Shown in pieces: positions 21,231 to 26,318 of a stretch of DNA of 27,471 bases. The stretch is taken from the IMG/VR virus record IMGVR_UViG_3300008116_000267, positions 1 through 27,471 of that record; one strand, written 5' to 3'. This stretch comes from a virus. A program made the position numbers and the translations under genes. Positions within the stretch are counted from its first letter, which is position 1. Every line of letters starts with the position of its first letter. The notes beneath the pieces were generated by a model. It was not told the DNA's origin. It did not search any database and worked only from the letters and a program-made list of their open reading frames with translations.

Positions 21231-22233
21231 GCGCACAACTAACCTGAACCTCCCGCTGCACATGAAGGCGCGCAAGCGCTCCAGCGGGACGTACTTCTAT
21301 TACTTCAACGGCACAAAAGAGTTGCCGCTGGGTAAGGACTACGTTGCTGCAGTCGCCAAATGGGCAGAGCTTGAGAGTGGCAATGCCAAAGCGCTGGTTC
21401 CGAAGATCACCTTTCGCTTTATTGCCGAGAAGTATTTTCAGTCCGAATCGTACAAAGCCAAAGCGCCGCGCACGCAGAAAGATTACTTGCGCGATGTCGC
21501 CAAGCTGTACGAATACTTCGACAACCCGCCTGCGCCGGTCGATGAGATCGAGCCGCATCACATTGCGCTCTATCGTGATTGGCGCAAAAGCACACACTCT
21601 ACGCAAGAGCTTGGCTGCTTCTCTGCTATCTGGGCAAACGCCAAAGAGAAGGGCTACACCAAACTACCCAACCCGGCATCAGGCATCAAGCGCAACCGTG
21701 GCGCTGGCCGAGATGTGTACGTCGACGACGAGCTGTTCTATCGCGTCTATGAAAAGGCAGACCAGCCTACCCGCGACGCAATGGACTTGGCCTGGCTGGC
21801 CGGTCAGCGACCCGGCGACAGCCTGCGCTTTAAGGAAACCGACATCCGCGAGGGGGCGCTCTGGGTACACCAGGGCAAGACCAGCGCGAGAGTGCGAATC
21901 GAAATCACCGGCAGGCTGGCCGAGGTGATCGAACGGATCAAGGCACGCAAGGCCGCCACGCCAGGCATCAGATCGCTTGCGCTGGTCGTCAACGAACGCG
22001 GCCTGGCTCTGAGTGCCTCGGCCCTAGACAATCGCTTTGAGGCCGCCAGGCGGGCTGCTGGGGTGGAGTTGAACAGCTTCCAGTTCCGCGACCTGCGCGC
22101 CAAGGCAGCCACCGAAACGGAAGAGCAGATCGGAATGGAAGCCGCGCAGAATCTTTTAGGTCACAAGAGTTCCGGCATGACTGCCCATTATGTACGCAAC
22201 AGAAAGGGTAAACTGGTCAAGCCGACTCGCTAA
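21187..22233 (+). CDS. int: Tyrosine recombinase integrase
   Basis: The ATG at 21187, with GGGAG nine bases upstream, gives 348 residues; a TTG at 21178 is an alternative. The N-terminal half has a DNA-binding arm and a core-binding domain (PRTQKDYLRDVAKLYEYF, residues 94-111). The catalytic domain shows AGQRPGDSL (Arg208), a substituted box II FRDLRAKAA (Arg304, with Arg at the usual His position, 301), LLGHKSSG (His326) and the nucleophile in HYVRN (Tyr335). It catalyses integration at and excision from a chromosomal tRNA-Asn gene, as shown by the attP immediately downstream. The stop touches the first attP inverted repeat. The box II His-to-Arg change occurs in some phage integrases. Confidence 0.92.
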   Translation: MTTSNRGVLESLGRKRTTNLNLPLHMKARKRSSGTYFYYFNGTKELPLGKDYVAAVAKWAELESGNAKALVPKITFRFIAEKYFQSESYKAKAPRTQKDYLRDVAKLYEYFDNPPAPVDEIEPHHIALYRDWRKSTHSTQELGCFSAIWANAKEKGYTKLPNPASGIKRNRGAGRDVYVDDELFYRVYEKADQPTRDAMDLAWLAGQRPGDSLRFKETDIREGALWVHQGKTSARVRIEITGRLAEVIERIKARKAATPGIRSLALVVNERGLALSASALDNRFEAARRAAGVELNSFQFRDLRAKAATETEEQIGMEAAQNLLGHKSSGMTAHYVRNRKGKLVKPTR

Positions 22234-22459
22234 TTTTTGTTCCCCAAAAATTTGCGTAGCCCCGAGAAAATCACTTTTTTTACGGTGGTTTTGGGGAACA
22301 AAAATAGGGTTAAGTGTTTGATTTTAATGACATTGCCGGTGGACTGTTAATCCGCAGGTCCCTGGTTCGAGTCCAGGTCGGGGAGCCAATAAATTCAATG
22401 ACTTAGGCTACTTTTTCAAGTAGCGCTCTGTTCCCCAAAACAGGGTTTGTTCCCCAAAA
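22233..22459. other. attP: Phage attachment site attP: tRNA-Asn core with four arm-type repeats
   Basis: The region directly after the integrase contains four exact copies of GTTCCCCAAAA. They lie at 22239-22249, 22289-22299 (inverted), 22430-22440 and 22449-22459, two on each side of a tRNA-derived core. The left pair forms a 17-bp perfect inverted repeat (22233-22249 and 22289-22305). The right pair is direct, with 19-base periodicity. This is the classic architecture of an integrase attP with P and P' arm-binding sites around a core. The interpretation of the repeats as integrase arm sites is inference from position and symmetry. Confidence 0.82.
22341..22388 (+). other. attP core: 3' half of tRNA-Asn(GTT)
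   Basis: The sequence runs from the anticodon stem through the loop CTGTTAA (anticodon GTT), the variable region, the T-arm CCTGGTTCGAGTCCAGG and the acceptor strand TCGGGGA to G-CCA. The 5' acceptor strand (expected TCCCCGA) and D-arm are missing upstream, so it is not a functional tRNA. Integration would restore the 3' end of a host tRNA-Asn gene. One G-T wobble is present in the anticodon stem. Confidence 0.88.
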
Positions 22460-22484
22460 AAGACCCCGGCACTCAGGCCGGGGT
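22456..22484 (-). terminator. Rho-independent terminator of the late unit
   Basis: A perfect 8-bp stem, ACCCCGGC (22463-22470) and GCCGGGGT (22477-22484), with a six-base loop is followed on the minus strand by C and six T residues (22461-22456). It lies 61 bases downstream of the Rz stop. It would end leftward transcription of the lysis genes before attP and the opposing integrase gene. The T-tract overlaps the rightmost integrase arm repeat. Confidence 0.88.
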
Positions 22485-22544
22485 GAAACCTGCGCAAGGC
22501 TAAGTTGGCGGATGGAGGGGTCCGCGCCAAGGCAGGCGTTGCCG

Positions 22545-23033
22545 TCAGTTGCTATCCATCATCATCTTGATCACGGTGTCGTATTGGTCGCGGCACTGCT
22601 TGAGGAGGGCTCGGGTTTCGTCTCCTCGGGCAGCTTCCCTTGCAAGAAACTCTCCATCCGGGCGGTAAAGTTTTTCTCCAGTACATCCGGTGGCAGCGGG
22701 TCTAACCTCGGCGGTACTGGACACGGCACTGGCTTCGGTGGTGGGGCGGTTCGGACGCTCCCGCAAGCTGTTAGACAAAGCGGTAGCACGAGCATTAAGA
22801 TTCCTGATCTCACGATCCTTCTCCTGTCTTAGATGGTCAGCACGAGACTGCAAGGATTGTTCTTTCTGACGGGCAGCAGCCTGTGCCGCAGCATACTCAG
22901 CCTCCTGTGCTGCCCTCTCCTTGTCCCACTTCTGCTGGACTTCAGCCACGCCCATCTCATGCCCTTGGTATAGGCCAGCACCACCAGCAGCAGCAACCGC
23001 CAGCACAAAACCAAGGATCAGCCACGGGTTCAT
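22545..23033 (-). CDS. Rz: Rz-like inner-membrane spanin
   Basis: This 162-residue protein has an N-terminal signal anchor (MNPWLILGFVLAVAAAGGAG, about residues 4-22). A long periplasmic coiled coil follows, rich in Ala, Glu and Gln (AEVQQKWDKERAAQEAEYAA and onward). A polar segment and a C-terminal helix with LKQCRDQYDTVIKMM end the protein. That is the architecture of Rz i-spanins, which join with an outer-membrane lipoprotein to fuse the membranes at the last step of lysis. The nested Rz1 frame confirms the assignment. Its ATG overlaps the stop of the upstream exported protein (ATGA), and a terminator follows. Confidence 0.88.
   Translation of the reverse strand: MNPWLILGFVLAVAAAGGAGLYQGHEMGVAEVQQKWDKERAAQEAEYAAAQAAARQKEQSLQSRADHLRQEKDREIRNLNARATALSNSLRERPNRPTTEASAVSSTAEVRPAATGCTGEKLYRPDGEFLAREAARGDETRALLKQCRDQYDTVIKMMMDSN
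22571..22813 (-). CDS. Rz1: Rz1-like outer-membrane spanin lipoprotein, nested in Rz
   Basis: This 80-residue frame lies wholly inside the Rz gene in a different reading frame. It begins MRSGILMLVLPLCLTACGS, a signal peptide with an LTAC lipobox (lipidated Cys17). A proline-rich mature part follows (PPPKPVPCPVPPRLDPLPP) and a Ser/Thr-rich end. A short proline-rich lipoprotein embedded in Rz is the hallmark of Rz1, the outer-membrane partner of Rz. The mature chain is longer than that of lambda Rz1. The two proteins span the periplasm as a complex. Confidence 0.87.
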   Translation of the reverse strand: MRSGILMLVLPLCLTACGSVRTAPPPKPVPCPVPPRLDPLPPDVLEKNFTARMESFLQGKLPEETKPEPSSSSAATNTTP

Positions 23034-23203
23034 TTCTGCCCCGGTACTTTCTTGCCTTCCAATTTCTTATGGACTTTGATGGTCTTACAAACAGGAACTT
23101 CCTTGCCCTGCTTGTTACGCTCCATGTGGCACACCTTCTTGATCTCGCCGCCGGCAAAGGCAAGTCCAGGCAACAGGCACAGCATGACAAATAGTTTCTT
23201 CAT
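23030..23203 (-). CDS. Small exported protein of the lysis cassette
   Basis: This 57-residue frame encodes MKKLFVMLCLLPGLAFAGGE, a textbook Sec signal peptide with cleavage expected after AFA. A basic, two-cysteine mature part of about 40 residues follows (IKKVCHM, VPVCKTIKVHKK, LEGKKVPGQK). The ATG follows a GGAGATC ribosome-binding site, and the stop overlaps the Rz start (ATGA). The product would be periplasmic, possibly with one disulfide. Position among lysis genes suggests a lysis-related or periplasmic role, but the function is unknown. Confidence 0.65.
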   Translation of the reverse strand: MKKLFVMLCLLPGLAFAGGEIKKVCHMERNKQGKEVPVCKTIKVHKKLEGKKVPGQK

Positions 23204-23205
23204 GG

Positions 23206-23712
23206 TCAGATCTCCGGTTCGTGGGCGGGGGGTGGTGCCGGCTTGCCGGCATATCCTGTAGTAGGTGCGAGCTGGGCGACGGGCTCGCCGGTGAACACCG
23301 GTGCGGGCGGCGTCGCGCGCGTGGCCACGGGCGCAGGCGCGACCGGCTGCTCGGGCGCAATGGCCGCCGGCTTGGCCGCTTGAGCAGACTGGTCCTTAAA
23401 CCCTGCCATGGTGGTTTTCATGGCATCCATTTGGCCCTGGTCGGTACCGTTCAACATGATCCCGGACAAGATCCCGCACAGAAACGATGCCACCGGAATG
23501 ATCACCTCGAAAAACTTCTGATCAATCGGACTGATCGCCTTCAAGGGCTGCGTCACAAAGATGACGCTGTAGAGAATCGTGAAGATGATGCCCATCAAGG
23601 TCAGCGTCAGGCAGATGCCGATGATGAACTTCAGGCGCGCCATCAGCTCATCCGTGCTGTACCGACAGTTCGGATCAAAAAAACTTGCAGCCACTTTATC
23701 TAGCACACTCAT
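23206..23712 (-). CDS. Holin candidate with two membrane helices and a long Pro/Ala tail
   Basis: The ATG at 23712 gives 168 residues; a longer frame to 23865 would run through the lipoprotein gene. Two strong transmembrane helices lie at about residues 28-53 and 68-87, separated by a short loop. A charged segment and a 70-residue Pro/Ala/Thr-rich C-terminus follow (PVAPAPVATRATPPAPVF). It is encoded among the endolysin, lipoprotein and spanin genes, so it is one of several holin candidates. The 14-residue loop and unstructured tail are unusual for a small holin. Assignment is by topology and position. Confidence 0.6.
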   Translation of the reverse strand: MSVLDKVAASFFDPNCRYSTDELMARLKFIIGICLTLTLMGIIFTILYSVIFVTQPLKAISPIDQKFFEVIIPVASFLCGILSGIMLNGTDQGQMDAMKTTMAGFKDQSAQAAKPAAIAPEQPVAPAPVATRATPPAPVFTGEPVAQLAPTTGYAGKPAPPPAHEPEI

Positions 23713-23902
23713 TCTTGCCCTCCTTCTTGACTTCGGGTTCCATGTTCTTCTGCCCGTTGAACACATGCTCCGGGCATTCCTGATTGACTTCGCACACGGG
23801 CTTCTGGCAGCGCGCGGTTTCCCAGTTGGCCGGGTCTTGGCACGGGTAGCGGTAGTACTGCTCACACCCGGCCAGCAGCAGCACGATCAAAAGCGCGCGC
23901 AT
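23696..23902 (-). CDS. Small cysteine-rich lipoprotein
   Basis: This 68-residue protein begins MRALLIVLLLAGCEQYY, a lipoprotein signal peptide with LAGC lipobox (Cys13). The mature part has four or more cysteines (YPCQDP, ARCQKPVCEVNQEC) and a basic lysine-rich C-terminus. Its ATG touches the endolysin stop, and its stop overlaps the holin candidate by 17 bases. A lipoprotein between endolysin and holin may serve as an accessory lysis or superinfection-exclusion factor, but no family function is recognised. Confidence 0.72.
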   Translation of the reverse strand: MRALLIVLLLAGCEQYYRYPCQDPANWETARCQKPVCEVNQECPEHVFNGQKNMEPEVKKEGKNECAR

Positions 23903-24525
23903 CAGTGCGCCCCCATCACATGCAGTGCGTGCTCGTAGTGCTTCTGCCGATCTTCGAGCCCGATGTAGCCGCCGTTGATCGCTTTGGTCAGACCCTTGAT
24001 GTCGCCGGCATCGGCGTAGCGGTTCAGGTTGTTGGTTTCCCAGTACCAGCAGGCCGACTGCGCGGCACCCTCAAAGGTCGCCAGGTACTCGGGCACGTCG
24101 TTGATGTCCATCTCCAGCGAATCGGCAAAGGCCTGGTAGTTGGTGCGGCCGGTGAGCTGGATCAGGCCGCGACCACAAAAGCGCCAGCCATCTCCGCTGG
24201 CCTCATCGCCATTGCCCATGCGATTGGCATAGGCACGGTTGGCAATGTGCATCTGCTTGTTGAGCCTAGAACAATACTCTGCGGCAATCGCATCACTTTG
24301 GAAGTACTTGTTGAAGATCCGGCGCAGCGTCGCGGGCTTGTAGTTGAGGTTCTCTTTGAGCACCATGAACCCGCCGCTCTCGTGCGCGCACTGCGCCACG
24401 AAGGCCGCGACACGCTTGGGTGTGTTGATGTCGTAGTCAGGGAACAGCTTGCTTAGTGCGCTGTGCCAGTTGGCAACGTAGGGATTCTTGGGCAGCATCT
24501 GCCGCAGTTGTTGCTCGGTCAACAT
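23902..24525 (-). CDS. Endolysin, glycoside hydrolase family 19 (chitinase-like muramidase)
   Basis: This 207-residue enzyme begins MLTEQQLRQMLPKNPYVANW. It has CAHESGGF with the catalytic Glu near residue 49, and GWRFCGRGLIQLTGRTNYQA around residues 113-132, the family 19 substrate-binding block. No signal peptide or SAR helix is visible, so it needs a holin for release. It degrades peptidoglycan glycan strands at the end of infection. The ATG overlaps the upstream membrane protein stop (TAATG), and its own stop overlaps the lipoprotein start. The length is close to other phage family 19 endolysins. Confidence 0.92.
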   Translation of the reverse strand: MLTEQQLRQMLPKNPYVANWHSALSKLFPDYDINTPKRVAAFVAQCAHESGGFMVLKENLNYKPATLRRIFNKYFQSDAIAAEYCSRLNKQMHIANRAYANRMGNGDEASGDGWRFCGRGLIQLTGRTNYQAFADSLEMDINDVPEYLATFEGAAQSACWYWETNNLNRYADAGDIKGLTKAINGGYIGLEDRQKHYEHALHVMGAH

Positions 24526-24776
24526 TACTCACCTCTCATTCGCTCGTTGATAATCTGCTTGCGCAGCTCGCGCAGTTTTCTGGCCTCATAGACCGCCGCA
24601 TTCATAGCATTGTTCATGTCCATGTACATGATGCCTAGCAGCGGTATGACAATAACAAACGTCAAAGCCATAACTAATACACATAGTACGAGAGCGAACG
24701 ATACGTCTGACTCTCCCGAATTAGAAGAAGCACGGCGAGGAGCCACACTACGACGAAAAGGATTGCGCCAAACCAT
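24525..24776 (-). CDS. Small membrane protein, holin candidate
   Basis: This 83-residue protein has a basic N-terminus (WRNPFRRSVAPRR), a strong transmembrane helix at about residues 27-50 (FALVLCVLVMALTFVIVIPL and onward), and a C-terminal charged helix. One helix with a basic N-terminus and helical tail is compatible with a class III holin or an anchored accessory factor. It starts within the last 103 bases of the preceding gene, with AAGGA about nine bases before the ATG, and is coupled to the endolysin (TAATG), a favoured position for a holin. Confidence 0.6.
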   Translation of the reverse strand: MVWRNPFRRSVAPRRASSNSGESDVSFALVLCVLVMALTFVIVIPLLGIMYMDMNNAMNAAVYEARKLRELRKQIINERMRGE

Positions 24777-25366
24777 GTTGCATATTCCTTCCGCTTCCTC
24801 AGTAACCTACGTCTGTTCAATCTTTCCTGCTGCAAACGTGATGTCTCACGCTTGTGTGCCTCGTCCTGCTCGACAATGATCTGCTTCCACATCTTCTCGT
24901 ACTTCGTCCACAAGTCACCCAACTCAGGCGGCGCTTTGTAGACCATCGTCTCACGCAGCTCAACGATCATGGCATCCAGCCTTGCCCTGATGATTACCCG
25001 GTTCAGCGCACGTTTACCTATTGAATCGCTACCTGTGTAAACCTCTTTTGCTTCTGCTTCCTGCTGAATGAATGCTTTGCCAATAGCATCGTAAGCATCC
25101 ATCAATCCACCAAGGTCATTACCGATCCGCAAGAACACATCGTTCGGATCAGCCTTGGCAATCTCTTGTACCCTTGCAACCTCCTCGTTGTACTGAATCT
25201 TTTGCGCGTTACTCGGATTCGGTATCTTCCCGAACTGCGACTTCAGGTCATCCAGTACATCCTTAACCTCACCCGCTGCGCCCTTGATGTCCTTGTATAA
25301 CTGGCATCCTTTCTTGACGGCAGCAACAGCAGCATTGGCAGCAGCAAGTAGGGTTAGTGGGTCCAC
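24674..25366 (-). CDS. C-tail-anchored phage protein of unknown function
   Basis: A GTG start gives 230 residues; an overlapping ATG at 25368 opens only a short frame. It begins MDPLTLLAAANAAVAAVKKG and continues with a helical, charged domain (VKDVLDDLKSQFGKI, DPNDVFLRIGNDLGG) and a long arginine- and glutamate-rich coiled coil. It ends with a transmembrane helix (AILFVVVWLLAVLLLI) and a short tail. Similar proteins beginning MDPLTLL and ending in a membrane helix occur in other podoviruses beside tail and lysis genes, without assigned function. A holin-partner or virion-membrane role is possible. Confidence 0.65.
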   Translation of the reverse strand: MDPLTLLAAANAAVAAVKKGCQLYKDIKGAAGEVKDVLDDLKSQFGKIPNPSNAQKIQYNEEVARVQEIAKADPNDVFLRIGNDLGGLMDAYDAIGKAFIQQEAEAKEVYTGSDSIGKRALNRVIIRARLDAMIVELRETMVYKAPPELGDLWTKYEKMWKQIIVEQDEAHKRETSRLQQERLNRRRLLRKRKEYATWFGAILFVVVWLLAVLLLIRESQTYRSLSYYVY

Positions 25367-25369
25367 ATA

Positions 25370-25648
25370 TTAGAACAGGTGCAACTGCTTTTTCATTGCA
25401 ATGATCTCGTCGCGCAAGGCATCGTTCGCTTCCTCGCACTTACGGTTCTGCTCCTCAACATTAGCCAATCTCTCTGACAGGCGTGTGACTTCCTCACGCA
25501 GAGTAGTTATGACCTGCTGCCATGCAGCGTCAGTAACATCAGCGGCCTTGTTGCTGCGGCTGTCAGCCATGATCTTTTGGTACATACCGTAAGCACCAGC
25601 GCCAGCAGCAGCGATACCTACACCGAGATTAGTCAGCCAATCATTCAC
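25370..25648 (-). CDS. Small membrane-anchored coiled-coil protein
   Basis: A GTG at 25648, overlapping the previous stop and preceded by AGAGG, gives 92 residues. The N-terminal helix is glycine-alanine rich (VGIAAAGAGAYGMYQKI). It is followed by a predicted coiled coil (ITTLREEVTRLSERLANVEE and onward) and a short basic end. This anchor plus coiled-coil layout resembles small holin-associated or spanin-like proteins. Longer in-frame upstream starts overlap the preceding gene and lack ribosome-binding sites. The function is unknown. Confidence 0.62.
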   Translation of the reverse strand: MNDWLTNLGVGIAAAGAGAYGMYQKIMADSRSNKAADVTDAAWQQVITTLREEVTRLSERLANVEEQNRKCEEANDALRDEIIAMKKQLHLF

Positions 25649-25841
25649 TTGGCACCTCTGGCTCTGTATCTGGTTCAGCAGGAGCGATGACAACAGGCTC
25701 CGGGTCAGGCACCTCAGTGATACCGATGGCATTCTTCTCGTGGATCGTGGTAAGCCGCAGCCAGTTGGCCGGGAAGGATGTGCCATCCTCCGTTTTAAAT
25801 GGGGTGTCCAAAGGCAAGGGGACTCCGTTGAGTAGAAACAT
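25641..25841 (-). CDS. Small tail-region protein with acidic Pro-rich end
   Basis: The ATG at 25841 overlaps the previous stop (TAATG) and gives 66 residues. The first 45 (FLLNGVPLPLDTPFKTEDG, then FPANWLRLT and EKNAIGITEV) match a compact fold seen in many small phage proteins encoded beside tail fibres. The rest is acidic and proline-rich. It may be a tail or chaperone component, but this is not established. A longer frame to 25925 lies within the HNH gene and is not supported. Confidence 0.65.
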   Translation of the reverse strand: MFLLNGVPLPLDTPFKTEDGTSFPANWLRLTTIHEKNAIGITEVPDPEPVVIAPAEPDTEPEVPSE

Positions 25842-26317
25842 TATTGCACCTCGTAAGTGTTGTGTTTTCTCATGTTCTCTTTTGCTGGCAAATATTGAAG
25901 GTTGTTCTCTACATGAAACCCACAAACATATTTGCCACGCAAAGGAACAATATGGTCAACGTGATAACCTTCAGGACGATTGACATAAATTTCACGAATC
26001 TTATTCATGTCTGCCCATTTTGGTCTCTGCCTTATTTCAGCAATTTCACGCAGCCTACTTTGAAACCTTGCATACCCTTTAGTTCGTGATTGCCCATGCT
26101 TTAAATTTTCTCGTCCTTGCTTTGGCGCTGTCACTTCTGATCGGTAACATCCGCATGAGCGAGTGTGTTCTGTGCGTAGTTTCTTGCCATCGACAACGAT
26201 AAAGTTTCCGCAGTCGCAAGCACACCGCCATGCAGCGCGAGTGCCAGAGTTCTCGACGCGAGCGATGACGGTAAGCCGTGTGAAGCGTCTGCCAATCATG
26301 TCAATTAACTTACCCAT
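25841..26317 (-). CDS. HNH endonuclease (probable homing nuclease)
   Basis: The ATG at 26317 is one base after the tail fibre stop (TGACATG) and gives 158 residues; a longer start at 26467 lies inside the tail gene. The N-terminus has FTRLTVIARVEN then RCACDCGN and SCGC, a zinc-ribbon-like set (C32, C34, C36, C55, C57) common in phage HNH proteins. The catalytic region is YHVDHIVPLRGKY (His119, Asp121, His122), with NNLQYLPAKENMRKHN completing the beta-beta-alpha metal fold. Such enzymes cut specific DNA and often spread as intronless homing genes. Its base composition is richer in A and T than the head genes. Confidence 0.85.
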   Translation of the reverse strand: MGKLIDMIGRRFTRLTVIARVENSGTRAAWRCACDCGNFIVVDGKKLRTEHTRSCGCYRSEVTAPKQGRENLKHGQSRTKGYARFQSRLREIAEIRQRPKWADMNKIREIYVNRPEGYHVDHIVPLRGKYVCGFHVENNLQYLPAKENMRKHNTYEVQ

Positions 26318-26318
26318 G

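Noticed and set aside
22341-22388. Functional tRNA-Asn gene
   Set aside because: The T-arm and anticodon loop are intact, but no D-arm or 5' acceptor strand complementary to the 3' end lies upstream, so it is only the attP core.
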